Positions 1 through 9,065 of a DNA stretch of 64,000 nucleotides are shown here, piece by piece; within the stretch, counting starts at the first letter, position 1, and each line of letters starts with the position of its first letter. This DNA comes from Methylobacterium sp. E-065 (GTDB lineage: Bacteria > Pseudomonadota > Alphaproteobacteria > Rhizobiales > Beijerinckiaceae), in assembly GCF_022829605.1 (NCBI RefSeq), contig NZ_JAKSYD010000296.1, forward strand, positions 1-64,000. The letters run 5' to 3'. The notes beneath the pieces are model-generated. The model saw only the letters and a list, made by a program, of their open reading frames with translations. It ran no database searches and was not told the DNA's origin. The translations under genes were made by a program, and so were the position numbers.

Positions 1-2
1 TC

Positions 3-2240
3 GGTCCGGGGGAGTCGCCGTTCCTGCACTACGTGCGCGTCGGCCGCGCCGCCGGCCTGATGGGCTGCCCCGAGGATCTCGGGACGCTCCCGCCCCTGAC
101 CGCCCCCGATCCGCACGACTGGGACGGCCTGCCCCAGGCCCGGCCCATCGCGGACGCCCACGTGCTGGTCATCATGCCCGTCTACAAGGGACGCGCCGAG
201 ACCCTGCGCGCCCTCCACGCCTGCCTGTCCCAGCCCCAGGCCACCCCCTTCACCCTGCTCGCCGTCAACGACCGATCCCCCGAGCCGGAACTCACCCGCG
301 ACCTCGCGGCGCTCGCCGCCCGCGGCCTGTTCCACCTCGTCGAGAACGAGACCAACCTCGGCTTCGTCCGCTCGGTCAACCGCGCGCTGTCCCTGCGCCA
401 GGGCCGCGCCGTCGTCCTGCTCAACTCCGACGCCCAGGTGTTCGGCGACTGGCTCGACCGCCTCGTCGCACACGCAGAACCCGCCGATCCGGCAGCCCCG
501 CGCGTGGGCAGCGTCACGCCGCTGTCCAACAACGCCACGATCTGCTCCTACCCGCGCTTCAACGCCAACAACACCATGCCGCTCGAGATCGCCCCGCCCG
601 AACTCGACCGCCTGGCCGCCGCGACCAACCCCGGCCGCAGCCTGCCCGTGCCCACCGGCGTCGGCTTCTGCATGGTCATGACCGCCCACGCCCTCGACAC
701 GGTGGGCGAGCTCGACGCCGAGGCCTTCGGCCGCGGCTACGGCGAGGAGAACGACTGGTGCCTGCGCGCCGAGAAGGCCGGCTTCCGCAACCTTCTCGCC
801 GAGGACGTCTACGTCTACCACGCCGGCCAGATCTCGTTCGGCACCGAGGGCGGCGGCGGGGCCGGCGGCGCCTACGACGAGGGCCAGGCCGCGCTGCTGG
901 CTAAGCACCCCGACTACCCGGCCCGCGTCGGCCAGTTCGTCCAGGCCGATCCCGGACGGCAGGGCCGGGCGCGGCTCGACCTGGAGCGGCTGGCCCGGCA
1001 CGTCGCCGGCCGGGCGCTGCTGTTCGTCACCCACAGCTGGGGCGGGGGCATCCAGCGCCACCTCGACGACCTGATCGCCCAGGCCCGGGCCGAGGGCACC
1101 CCCGTGGTGCTGCTGCAGATCGACCGCACCCGCAACCTCGCGGTGCACGTCGCCTATCGCGGCGCCGCGTTCCTGTACCTGCCCAACCTCGACAGCCTGT
1201 ACCTGCCGCGCGACGCGGACGAACTCGCCGGGTTCGTGGCCAGGCTGGCACCGCGTCTGATCCACGTACACTCGCTGGCGGGCCTGCGCTGGGCGGCGGC
1301 GCGGGCGATAATGGACGTGGTGGCGGGCTCGGGCCGCCCCTACGCCTGGACGCTGCACGATTACTCGCCGGTGTGCCACCGCAACCACCTGGTTCAGCCG
1401 GACGGGCGCTACTGCGGGCTGGCGGCGGTGGCGGAATGCCGGGGCTGCCTGGCGCGCGACGCGGACGGGTTCGAGGAGCCGGATCCGGGCGAGCGGCGGG
1501 CCACGTTCGGGCGGTTCCTGAGCGGGGCCGCGCGGGTGTTCGCGCCGTCCTCCGACACGGCGGGGCGGATCGGGCGCGTGTACCGGGATCTGGCGATCAC
1601 GGTGCGGCCGCACGCGGAGCCGGAGCGGGCGGTGCGCACGACCGCGCGGCACCGGCCGGGGCGCGTCCGGCGTGTCGCCGTTCTAGGCGGCATCAGCATG
1701 CCCGAAGGCGGGCTGGTGCTGCAGGCCCTGGCCGCAGATGCGCGCGAGCGTGATCAGCCGTTGCTGTTCACAATCGCGGGCTACTGCGACCCGGCGCTGG
1801 AAGGCGGCCTTGAGCGCGCCGGCGTCACGCAGACCGGACGCTACGCCACCGACGATCCGACCCTCGATCGGGAGGCGCGGGCGGCCCTTCAGATCGCCGA
1901 GACCGGCCGACATTGGGAGGACGACGAGACCTTCGACCTGGTCACGCAGGTCTCGGCGGATCTGATCCTGCTCCCGGCGATCTGGCCGGAGACCTATTCC
2001 TACGCGCTGACGCTGGCGTTGCGCACCGGTCTGCCGGTGGCGGCCTTCGACCTCGGCGCCCCGGCCGACCGGCTGCGCGCCGATCCGGACGGCCATCTCC
2101 TGCCCTATGCCCTGGCCGACGACCCGTCCACCTGCAACGATCGCCTGCTGGCCATCCCGCTCCCGGGCCGGGTCCGCACCATCATCGAGGCCACCACATA
2201 CGCCGATCTGATGCGCGACTATTACGGTCCCTTGGCCTGA
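3..2240 (+). CDS. Two-domain glycosyltransferase (GT2 + GT4), 5' end outside window
   Basis: Likely adds sugars to a surface polysaccharide at the cytoplasmic face of the membrane. The N-terminal half is a GT2-type fold: VIMPVYKG near base 170, LAVNDRSPE near 265 and an NSDAQVFGDW acidic motif near 425. A second domain from about base 1010 opens with LFVTHSWGGGIQRHL and continues as a GT4/GT-B glycosyltransferase, with LHDYSPVCHRN near 1355 and ILLPAIWPETYSY near 1965. A GTG at 33 could serve as a start, but the frame stays open to base 3 and the residues before it (SPFLHYV) continue smoothly into RVGRAAG, a motif usual inside such proteins. The gene is therefore probably truncated by the window edge. 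It precedes a polysaccharide-export permease. The acceptor and sugar cannot be read from sequence. Confidence 0.85.
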   Translation, partial: GPGESPFLHYVRVGRAAGLMGCPEDLGTLPPLTAPDPHDWDGLPQARPIADAHVLVIMPVYKGRAETLRALHACLSQPQATPFTLLAVNDRSPEPELTRDLAALAARGLFHLVENETNLGFVRSVNRALSLRQGRAVVLLNSDAQVFGDWLDRLVAHAEPADPAAPRVGSVTPLSNNATICSYPRFNANNTMPLEIAPPELDRLAAATNPGRSLPVPTGVGFCMVMTAHALDTVGELDAEAFGRGYGEENDWCLRAEKAGFRNLLAEDVYVYHAGQISFGTEGGGGAGGAYDEGQAALLAKHPDYPARVGQFVQADPGRQGRARLDLERLARHVAGRALLFVTHSWGGGIQRHLDDLIAQARAEGTPVVLLQIDRTRNLAVHVAYRGAAFLYLPNLDSLYLPRDADELAGFVARLAPRLIHVHSLAGLRWAAARAIMDVVAGSGRPYAWTLHDYSPVCHRNHLVQPDGRYCGLAAVAECRGCLARDADGFEEPDPGERRATFGRFLSGAARVFAPSSDTAGRIGRVYRDLAITVRPHAEPERAVRTTARHRPGRVRRVAVLGGISMPEGGLVLQALAADARERDQPLLFTIAGYCDPALEGGLERAGVTQTGRYATDDPTLDREARAALQIAETGRHWEDDETFDLVTQVSADLILLPAIWPETYSYALTLALRTGLPVAAFDLGAPADRLRADPDGHLLPYALADDPSTCNDRLLAIPLPGRVRTIIEATTYADLMRDYYGPLA

Positions 2241-2327
2241 CGCTGCCATCAAGCCCGGCGCACCCGTCCAACCTACTTTGGCCTATTTTATGGTGGAGTC
2301 AGGCCCGGAAACGCAGAGGTCGCGCCG

Positions 2328-3122
2328 ATGTTCGCTGTCCCGACGGCTCAAACGCAGAAAAGCCCAATCGAGTCCTATCTCCATGTCTTGTACGCGCTGA
2401 TCCTGCGCGACATCCGCACGCGCTTTGGGGCCTCGCTCTGGGGTTACGGCGTGATCGTGCTCTGGCCGTGCGTGCACGTCTTCGTGCTGATCGCGATCTA
2501 CACGTTCCAAAAATTGCCGGCACCGCTGGGAGACGAGCGAGCGCTGTTCTTCGCCACTGGCGCAGTTCCGGTCTTGGTCTTCCAGTACATCTCCCGTGAG
2601 GTGATGAAGTCTGTTATGATCAATCGACCGTTGACCTATTACCCCCAGGTCAAAATGTTCGATTTGATTTTCTCGCGAATTCTCGTCGAAATCGTCACCG
2701 GGTTCCTTGCTCTTTTGGTCGTTAGTTCCGTGCTGACGGCCATCGGCGTTAATCTTATTCCGTCCCAGCCGCTGACGGCTGTCACTGGGTATCTGGCAGC
2801 CATCATCCTCGGCATCGGTGTTGGAACGATCAACGTCGCAATCATCGGCTTTTTCCCCGGATGGATGATCGGATATGCTCTCTTCAGCATCATTCTGTAC
2901 ATTTCAAGCGGAGTAATGTTCCTGCCGAGCTATATGCCCGAGCAGCTCTATTATTGGATGAAGTTCAATCCAGCCATGCAATTGGCGGAGTGGGTGCGGT
3001 CAGCTTATTATCCGTATGCTGGAATACAGGTTGATTATCTGTACGTCGTTATGTTCGGCCTGACATCCGTAAGCATCGGCCTGTTCCTAATCAAGCACGT
3101 CGTCAGCAAGATGCAGGCCTGA
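2328..3122 (+). CDS. ABC-2 type polysaccharide/polyol-phosphate export permease (Wzm/KpsM-like)
   Basis: 264-aa integral membrane protein matching the length and layout of KpsM/Wzm/CtrC permeases, which move capsule or O-antigen chains through the inner membrane with an ATPase partner. A cytoplasmic amphipathic start (LYALILRDIRTRFG, residues 20-33) is typical, followed by about six hydrophobic segments. The start ATG is preceded by AGAGGT. The gene is visibly richer in A and T than its neighbours and uses more varied third positions, which suggests acquisition by transfer. No KpsT/Wzt ATPase is present in the window, so its partner must lie upstream of the left edge or elsewhere. The preceding glycosyltransferase fits a common glycan locus. 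Confidence 0.88.
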   Translation: MFAVPTAQTQKSPIESYLHVLYALILRDIRTRFGASLWGYGVIVLWPCVHVFVLIAIYTFQKLPAPLGDERALFFATGAVPVLVFQYISREVMKSVMINRPLTYYPQVKMFDLIFSRILVEIVTGFLALLVVSSVLTAIGVNLIPSQPLTAVTGYLAAIILGIGVGTINVAIIGFFPGWMIGYALFSIILYISSGVMFLPSYMPEQLYYWMKFNPAMQLAEWVRSAYYPYAGIQVDYLYVVMFGLTSVSIGLFLIKHVVSKMQA

Positions 3123-3150
3123 TCCAGCGACAGAATCCTCGACCCCAGAC

Positions 3151-3197
3151 ATCAGGAGCCGCATCGGTTCGCACCGCGATCGGATGCGGCTCCTGAT
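3151..3197 (+). terminator. 15-bp perfect hairpin after the permease gene
   Basis: ATCAGGAGCCGCATC (3151-3165) is exactly complementary to GATGCGGCTCCTGAT (3183-3197) around a 17-nt loop. It starts 29 bases after the permease stop. The T-tract is weak (CTTCGTTC), so intrinsic termination is likely but not certain. Confidence 0.6.
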
Positions 3198-3348
3198 CTT
3201 CGTTCTGACCCGCGCTCCCGCGCCGACCTGGCTCGCGGAACCAGTCCGGACCGTGTTGCCAAGCCGCCGGGGCACGACGTAAGGGGTCGGTCGGCAATCG
3301 ATACTGGCCACTGCCCGAACTGCTTCCGCCCGGGGTCAGAGCGTTCCC

Positions 3349-3693
3349 ATGACGACACGTGCGGCACACGCCGTTGACACGAAATACATCCGCCAGATTC
3401 AACACCAGCAGATCGAACTGGCGCTTGTCCGGGCCGAGCGCGATGCAGCTTTGCTGGAGCGCGACATGGCCCGGGCACGATCGAACGCCGCGGCGACGCT
3501 CCTGGATGCCATACTCGAGAGCCTAAGGCCCTATGGGTTCGGCCGAAAGCGCTTCCTGGCCAGGATCCGCAGGGCCGCACGCCTGATCCCCAATCAGGGT
3601 CCCGAGTCGATCCAGCACACCCTCCTGCACGAGGGCTCGAACCGTGTCCTGGGCCGCGGGACCTTACGGGCTACGCCAACCGGCAACACTTGA
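3349..3693 (+). CDS. Small coiled-coil protein carrying a tail domain shared with the methyltransferase at 19178
   Basis: 114-aa protein of unknown function. Residues 15-50 are strongly helical and charged (IQHQQIELALVRAERDAALL), consistent with a coiled coil. Residues 44-107 align without gaps to the C-terminal end of the methyltransferase-like protein at 19178-20308, with 22 of 64 residues identical. The shared pattern is G-x2-R-x2-F-x3-I-x2-A-x-R-x2-P-x2-G-x4-Q-H, followed by R-x-L-G. No catalytic motif is visible. It may be a stand-alone version of that tail or the remainder of a larger protein. It lies between the export permease and an FkbM-type methyltransferase, so a role in glycan assembly is possible but only inferred from position. 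Confidence 0.6.
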   Translation: MTTRAAHAVDTKYIRQIQHQQIELALVRAERDAALLERDMARARSNAAATLLDAILESLRPYGFGRKRFLARIRRAARLIPNQGPESIQHTLLHEGSNRVLGRGTLRATPTGNT

Positions 3694-3751
3694 CGACCGC
3701 GATCGAACCGCCCGCCCAACCGATCCCGTTTACGAGGTGGATCAGCGTACG

Positions 3752-4507
3752 ATGGATGTGGAACTCCTGACGGTGTTCAACGCCGTGATCAACCTGAGAG
3801 ACAATCTCGATGTCCGGCCGCATATTCTGACCTCGGAACTCGATTTTCTGTCCTTCGCCACCCGCATGGCGCCCTATTCCAACGCGCAGCTCCTGCAGGA
3901 TCTCTGGGTTCTCCATGAGCTGCGGGAGAAGCGAAACGGCTACTTCGTCGAGTTCGGCGCCTGCGACGGCATCAGCCTCAGCAATACACTTCTCCTCGAG
4001 AAAACCTTCGGCTGGCAGGGCGTTCTAGCGGAGCCGGCAAGGGCTTGGCACGCGGCGCTGTACAAGAACCGTGACTGCTACATCAGCGATCAATGCGTCT
4101 ACAAGACTGACGGGATCGAGGTCCTGTTCAACGAGGTCGATATCGGTGAATTGTCCGGTGTCGACGACTTCGTTGCCGGCGATTTCCACGCGGATTTTCG
4201 CCAGGAAGCGAAGCAATATCCCGTCTCGACAATCTCCCTGAATCGGCTTCTGCGGGAAGCGCGGGCGCCGAGGCGGATCGATTACCTGAGCCTCGATGTC
4301 GAAGGGGGCGAATTCGACGTCCTGCAGAGCTTCGATTTCGCGGCCCACGACGTCGCCCTCATCAGCGTCGAGCACAATTTCGCGGACAGTCGGTCGAAGA
4401 TCTATGACCTCGTGACGAATTTGGGCTATCGGCGGCGCTTCAAGCAGCTTTCATTGTTCGACGATTGGTACGTGCGCCCCGATCTCGTGGCCTCCCAGGA
4501 CTCGTAG
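3752..4507 (+). CDS. FkbM-family SAM-dependent methyltransferase
   Basis: Predicted O-methyltransferase of the FkbM/Methyltransf_21 family, often found in surface-glycan and secondary-metabolite loci. The SAM-binding signature YFVEFGACDGISLSNT is followed by a GWQGVLAEPA strand, and the family's second hallmark IDYLSLDVEGGEFDVL lies near residue 180. I chose the ATG at 3752 (MDVELL), 251 aa. The longer frame from 3644 would overlap the preceding gene by 50 bases and adds residues unlike the family. GAGGTGG lies about 12 bases upstream of the chosen ATG. The next gene follows seven bases after the stop, suggesting co-transcription. The substrate is unknown. Confidence 0.85.
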   Translation: MDVELLTVFNAVINLRDNLDVRPHILTSELDFLSFATRMAPYSNAQLLQDLWVLHELREKRNGYFVEFGACDGISLSNTLLLEKTFGWQGVLAEPARAWHAALYKNRDCYISDQCVYKTDGIEVLFNEVDIGELSGVDDFVAGDFHADFRQEAKQYPVSTISLNRLLREARAPRRIDYLSLDVEGGEFDVLQSFDFAAHDVALISVEHNFADSRSKIYDLVTNLGYRRRFKQLSLFDDWYVRPDLVASQDS

Positions 4508-4514
4508 AGGCCCC

Positions 4515-4835
4515 ATGTCCGCGCAAGCCGCGATCGAAATTCTCGATTCTCTCTTCGACATCTTCATGCAGATGGGCGGGGGCATTGCCCTCGACCTGCA
4601 TTGGCTGGCGATCTCCAAGCGCCTGCAGCAGGCTCGCGCGGAAGCCCACTGGTCCGCGGACCTCGATTTCGTCGCCGTGCGCCTGAAGGCTCAGGCCGCC
4701 TTCTATGTGACGAATTATCGCCCGAACGAGGGTCCGGAACCGATCCGTCCCGCCGATGCGGCCAGGCTCGAAAAGGTGGTGCACCAGTATTCGATTCTCC
4801 GTGCGCACCTTGAGCAGCAGGTGAGGGCGCAGTGA
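4515..4835 (+). CDS. Hypothetical 106-aa helical protein
   Basis: Not recognised. It begins seven bases after the FkbM methyltransferase stop, so the two are probably one transcript. The protein is predicted mostly helical, with a hydrophobic first 40 residues (ILDSLFDIFMQMGG) that do not form a clear signal peptide, and a charged C-terminus ending in LEQQVRAQ. A 14-base direct repeat, GGCACCACGCGGCG, occurs twice just after the stop (about 4838 and 4868). Confidence 0.55.
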   Translation: MSAQAAIEILDSLFDIFMQMGGGIALDLHWLAISKRLQQARAEAHWSADLDFVAVRLKAQAAFYVTNYRPNEGPEPIRPADAARLEKVVHQYSILRAHLEQQVRAQ

Positions 4836-4913
4836 CGGCACCACGCGGCGACGCTCGGCCCTATCCGGCACCACGCGGCGCTCACCCGCGCTCCTAGGTC
4901 CGCCAGGGCGGCG

Positions 4914-5915
4914 TCATGCGCAAGGCCCGTTATCCGACCCCCCCGCCAACTCAGCGTCGTAACGCTGGCTGACATACTGCGCGAGATTCCAATCGTCCTT
5001 CGAAGGCCGGAACACGAAGCGCTCCGACATCTCCGTCAGCACGAGGTCGGGCTTCACCTGCGCGATGTGATCGTAATCGAGCTGCGTACTCCAGATGAAG
5101 TGCACCTCGCGGAACGTCTCGGCCAGCATGATCGTCAGGCCGATCGGAGCGAAGTTGGCGTAGCTGTCGCCGAACAGCATGACGCGCCGGGGGTCGGTGG
5201 CCCGCCCGTTCCGATAGATCACGTGCGCCCCCGTATGGAGCGTTCCCGACAGGCCGCGCCGCTCCCTGTGTTCGACGATCGGGCTCGCATACACACGGAC
5301 CGCATCCCGCTGCAGATCGTGCAGCATCGTCCCCTCGTACCGCGGGGGGTGGAAGGCCATCCCCAAATCGCCCGCCCAGCCCGCGTGATAGGTGGCGGGC
5401 CGCTCCTCGAAATCGCGCACCGGCTCGGCGCCGATCGCCCGGCAGATCTCGCGATACGCCAGCAGACGGCCGGCAAACGACAGGTGACTGTCTGTCCGAT
5501 AGAAGAGATTCTGAATGTCCCGCTGCTGTCGCATGGGTGCGATCAGATCGATCAGTGTCGCCCGCCATCGCAGGTTCCGACGGACATAGTTGACGAGGTT
5601 CAGGCGCCGGAGCGGAAACAGTGTGTAGTAGGCGTCCTCATGCAGCAGCCGAAAGGCGGGCGACAACCGCCAGTCGATGCGCAAACCGTCCAGCAGATGA
5701 TCGTAGATCGTGATCTTCTCCGGCATCAGGATATGCTTGTAGGGGATGCCGAGCGCCCGCAAGCGTCGCTCGCGCTGGGCCACGACCAACCGCCAGTGGA
5801 TCAGCAGAAACTGCGCTTCCGGCGACCGCACATATTGCGAGCTGACGTTGTTGGTCCCCTGCAGCAGGAAAAGCCAATCCCGCTTTCCGATATGGACCTC
5901 GACGGACGTCGCCAT
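4914..5915 (-). CDS. AlgJ/AlgX-like SGNH-fold protein, putative polysaccharide O-acetyltransferase
   Basis: 333-aa protein related to the SGNH-hydrolase-like acetyltransferases of alginate modification. Near the start is the family opening HIGKRDWLFLLQGTNN. A central YRTDSHLSFAGRLLAYREI motif provides the Asp-x-His pair, and VMLFGDSYANF provides the nucleophilic serine block, followed by LVLTEMSERFV. ATG at 5915 is preferred because the family block begins just after it. A GTG at 6032 would add 39 residues without family character. No signal peptide is evident, which is unusual for AlgX itself and leaves location open. It is transcribed against the flanking genes and lies in the glycan locus, so glycan acetylation is a reasonable inference. 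Confidence 0.7.
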   Translation of the reverse strand: MATSVEVHIGKRDWLFLLQGTNNVSSQYVRSPEAQFLLIHWRLVVAQRERRLRALGIPYKHILMPEKITIYDHLLDGLRIDWRLSPAFRLLHEDAYYTLFPLRRLNLVNYVRRNLRWRATLIDLIAPMRQQRDIQNLFYRTDSHLSFAGRLLAYREICRAIGAEPVRDFEERPATYHAGWAGDLGMAFHPPRYEGTMLHDLQRDAVRVYASPIVEHRERRGLSGTLHTGAHVIYRNGRATDPRRVMLFGDSYANFAPIGLTIMLAETFREVHFIWSTQLDYDHIAQVKPDLVLTEMSERFVFRPSKDDWNLAQYVSQRYDAELAGGSDNGPCA

Positions 5916-6068
5916 GAACCCAAGCTTGCTCAAGATCGAACCGGGACCCGCAACCCGAACGGCGTCTTCGTCGTCCAGGCGCCTTGAGACCGGCTCCGTG
6001 ACCACGCATCGAACGACAGCGCCATCGGCCACCGCGTGAGCCGAGGCGTCGGCGCGGCTCCACGCTCC

Positions 6069-6110
6069 TCTAGAACCGTTCCCGATCGCGTTGCAATCGG
6101 AACGGTTTCG
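6069..6110. repeat. Palindromic intergenic repeat (CTCTAG-type)
   Basis: GAACCGTTCCCGAT (6073-6086) pairs with ATCGGAACGGTTTC (6096-6109) with one bulged C, next to CTCTAG. The inner CGATCGCGTTGCAATCG recurs at about 41839 with one change. The surrounding stretch 5916-6352 holds no gene I can support. Confidence 0.5.
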
Positions 6111-6352
6111 GACCCTTGCGGTGACCCGCCCGCCTGCGCCGAGCCGGCATCCATCCCGGCGCAGCCGCGTGGCGGCCGGTCAGCAGATCCCGCGGCGGCA
6201 CGGGTGCCTTTTGCGCTCGACTTGGCGAAGTGGTAGGGCCGCAGAGCCTGGAGGGGGCCGAGGAACGACGGCTCCGCTCGGGAGCGTCCCCGACGCTTCG
6301 AACGGATTGCGCCAAGACGGATCGCGCCCCAGAAACGATTTAGAGCCTCACC

Positions 6353-7396
6353 GTGCGTTTCTTCATCGATCACGACGACGGCCATTCGATCCGAGGCTGG
6401 ATCGTTCCGGACAATCAGCTCGCAATCAGTCGCGTCGTCGTGTCCGTCGCGGGGCGGCGCGTCGCGGAGGTCGCAGCGAGCCATGTCGACGCGACGTTTC
6501 GGAACAACGGCTGGCACGCGACCGGTCAGTGCATCTTCATCGTGACCGAGGCCGAGGTGCCGGGCCTCGCGGCGCTGGAACAGCTCGAGCTCTATGACGC
6601 GGACACCAACGTGCTGGTGCATCGGCGCATTCCGGCCGACGGAAAGATCCAGTGCCGCACCTGCCTAATCAACACCGGCATCGAACCGGAGTCGGTCCTG
6701 CAGAGCGCCATGTTCCCCCATTATGCGCGCAGCTACTTCGGCATGCACCGCATGTCTGACGAGATCCTGACCAGCATCTTCCTGAACCCGGTGCGCTCCC
6801 TCCTCCTGTCGGGTTCCCTCGTCATCCCGCGCTACGAGAATTACCTGACCCCGGACCTGATGGTCACGGCACTCCTGGTGCAGGACCCGCACCTCGAAAT
6901 GGCGACCCGCATGCACTGGCTGCAGGCGCGGGCCGACGATGCCGCCGATCCTGCGCGCAGCTGGCGCCTCGGCGCGCTGGCCGAAGCCGCAGCCTTCATC
7001 AAGGATTACGATCTGACCGACACGAAGAGCCTCAAGCGCTTCTTCCGCATGATGCCGGAATCGGCCTACCGCCTGCTGTACAATCCCCTGACCCGCCAGT
7101 TGGGGACCCGCATGCCGGAGGATCGGCTGCACCCGGGCAATTCGATCGCGGCGATCGAGGTCCTGTCGCGGGTCGGCATCGTCGGGCACAAGACCCGCTT
7201 CCAGGCCTTTGCGCGCACGCTGTTCGACCAGCTCTACATCAATGCCCCGCTCCCGGTGCTGCCGGAGCCACCCGCCGCGGTGCGCGACCTCGCGCAGCAG
7301 CTGCGGAGCCTTCGCCCGGTGGAAGAGATGCTGGTGTTCGACGCCGCCATCTCCGATGCCGTCAAGGATATCGTCGACAAGCATTGGAACGCGTAG
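6353..7396 (+). CDS. Uncharacterised two-domain protein of the glycan locus
   Basis: 347 aa from a GTG start, with no recognised catalytic motif. Residues 1-95 look like a beta-sandwich: alternating hydrophobic strands, a GWIVPDN turn, VVVSVAGRRVAEV and LELYDADTNVLVHRRI. This layout resembles the small all-beta domains found at the ends of alphaproteobacterial glycosyl- and sulfotransferases. The rest is mainly helical with many charged residues (RMHWLQARADDAADPARS). A CRTC pair at about residue 103 could bind metal or form a disulfide. It is followed by a phosphohexomutase gene, so a role in glycan synthesis is suggested only by context. No function assigned. Confidence 0.65.
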   Translation: MRFFIDHDDGHSIRGWIVPDNQLAISRVVVSVAGRRVAEVAASHVDATFRNNGWHATGQCIFIVTEAEVPGLAALEQLELYDADTNVLVHRRIPADGKIQCRTCLINTGIEPESVLQSAMFPHYARSYFGMHRMSDEILTSIFLNPVRSLLLSGSLVIPRYENYLTPDLMVTALLVQDPHLEMATRMHWLQARADDAADPARSWRLGALAEAAAFIKDYDLTDTKSLKRFFRMMPESAYRLLYNPLTRQLGTRMPEDRLHPGNSIAAIEVLSRVGIVGHKTRFQAFARTLFDQLYINAPLPVLPEPPAAVRDLAQQLRSLRPVEEMLVFDAAISDAVKDIVDKHWNA

Positions 7397-7545
7397 ACAG
7401 GCAATCCACCCCCGCATCCGCACTCTCGACGAGGCAGCACTCTGCTGCTTCGTAGACCTCAGCGTTGGAGCGGGGCATTGAGATCGTCTGGATTTCACGG
7501 CATCAGTCGCTTGAGCCCGACCCAATCCGAGCCTTTGGAATCGCC

Positions 7546-8958
7546 GTGAGCAGCCTGAAATTCGGAACCAGCGGCCTGCGCGGGCTCGTGACGGATCTCG
7601 TCGGCGGGCCGAGCTATGCCTACGCCTCCGCGTTCTTCCGGTCGGTCCCCGCGGGCGACGACCGCCGCGCGGTGGTAATCGGGCGCGACCTGCGCGACAG
7701 CAGCGCGGGCATCGCCGCGACGGTTGCGAGCGCCGCGGCGGCGGCGGGGTTCACGGCGATCGATTGCGGCGCGCTGCCGACGCCCGCGCTCGCCCTCGAG
7801 GCGATGCGGCGCGGCGCCTGCGCCGTCATGGTCACGGGCAGCCACATCCCGGAGGACCGCAACGGCCTTAAGTTCTACCGGCCCGAGGGCGAGATCACCA
7901 AGGCCGACGAGATTGCGATCCTGGCGGCGCTTGAGGGTATCACTGCGGTCGGTGCGGTGCCGGATGCCCCGCCGGCCACGCCCGAACCCGACGCTGTCGG
8001 GCGCTACCACCAGCGCTACGGCGCGGCCTTCGCGCCCGACATCCTGCAGGGCCTGCGCGTTGCGGTCTACCAGCAGAGCTCCGTCGCCCGCGACCTGCTG
8101 ACCGACCTGCTCGCCGGGTTCGGTGCGGCGGTGACGCCGATCGGCCGGTCCGACACCTTCGTGCCGATCGACACCGAGGCCCACCGCCCGGAGGATGTCG
8201 CGTTCATCGCCGAGGTGATGGCGTCGGGCACCTACGACGCCCTCGTGACCACCGATGGCGACGCCGACCGGCCCCTGATCGCCGACGGGACAGGGCGGAT
8301 CCTGCGTGGGGACGTGCTCGGGCTGATCACGGCGCGGTTCCTCGGGGCCGATACGGTGGTGGTTCCGGTCACGGCGGGCTCCGCCCTCGAACAGGCTGGC
8401 GGCTTCCGGCAGGTCCTGCGCACCCGGGTGGGCTCGCCCTTCGTCATCGCCGGCATGGAGCAGGCGAAGGCCGCCGGGGCCGAGATCGTGGTCGGGTTCG
8501 AGGCCAATGGCGGCTTCCTGCTGGGATCGGATATCACCCGCGACGGCCGAACCCTGCCCGCCCTGCCGACCCGGGACGCGATGCTGCCGATCCTGGCCAC
8601 CCTCGCGGCGGCTCGTGCAGCCGGCACGTCCCTGGCGGACCTCGTGACGTCGCTCGATGCCGGTGAGATGGCGAGCGACCGGCTCCCCAATACGCCCTCG
8701 GAGCGGAGCGCGGCCTTCCTGGGACGACTCGGCGACGCCGGCTTTCGCGCCGCCTTCCTGAAGCCGATCGGCGTGCCGCAGGACGTCGACCAGCAGGACG
8801 GGGTGCGGATCGGGCTCGACGGCGGACGCGCGATCCATTTCCGAGCCTCAGGGAACGCCCCGGAGTTGCGCTGTTACGCCGAGGCGAAATCGGCGCGTGA
8901 GGCCCAGGACCTCGTCCGGTGGGGGCTCGGAGCCGCCGCCGCCGCCATTAAGGAATAG
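7546..8958 (+). CDS. Phosphomannomutase/phosphoglucomutase
   Basis: 470-aa alpha-D-phosphohexomutase, interconverting hexose 6-phosphate and 1-phosphate to feed nucleotide-sugar synthesis. All four family loops are present: substrate-entry KFGTSGLRG at the N-terminus, the phosphoserine loop MVTGSHIPEDRNGLKFY (about residue 96), the metal loop TTDGDADRPL (about 238) and the sugar-specificity loop GFEANGGFLLG (about 317). The phosphate-binding loop FRASGNAPELR is near the C-terminus. The phosphoserine loop reads SHIP instead of the common SHNP. GTG at 7546 is chosen because the conserved N-terminus starts two residues later. A TTG 27 codons upstream adds no family sequence. A decayed partial copy of the same family lies at 15128. 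Confidence 0.9.
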   Translation: MSSLKFGTSGLRGLVTDLVGGPSYAYASAFFRSVPAGDDRRAVVIGRDLRDSSAGIAATVASAAAAAGFTAIDCGALPTPALALEAMRRGACAVMVTGSHIPEDRNGLKFYRPEGEITKADEIAILAALEGITAVGAVPDAPPATPEPDAVGRYHQRYGAAFAPDILQGLRVAVYQQSSVARDLLTDLLAGFGAAVTPIGRSDTFVPIDTEAHRPEDVAFIAEVMASGTYDALVTTDGDADRPLIADGTGRILRGDVLGLITARFLGADTVVVPVTAGSALEQAGGFRQVLRTRVGSPFVIAGMEQAKAAGAEIVVGFEANGGFLLGSDITRDGRTLPALPTRDAMLPILATLAAARAAGTSLADLVTSLDAGEMASDRLPNTPSERSAAFLGRLGDAGFRAAFLKPIGVPQDVDQQDGVRIGLDGGRAIHFRASGNAPELRCYAEAKSAREAQDLVRWGLGAAAAAIKE

Positions 8959-9065
8959 GCCTGGCGATCCGCCGGTCCACGTCGTGGCTTCCTGAGAGTT
9001 CAGCTTCGGTTCCAGGTCGTGCCGAGCCTGCGCCATGCTTACGCGACCAACGCGATCGCATCGAT

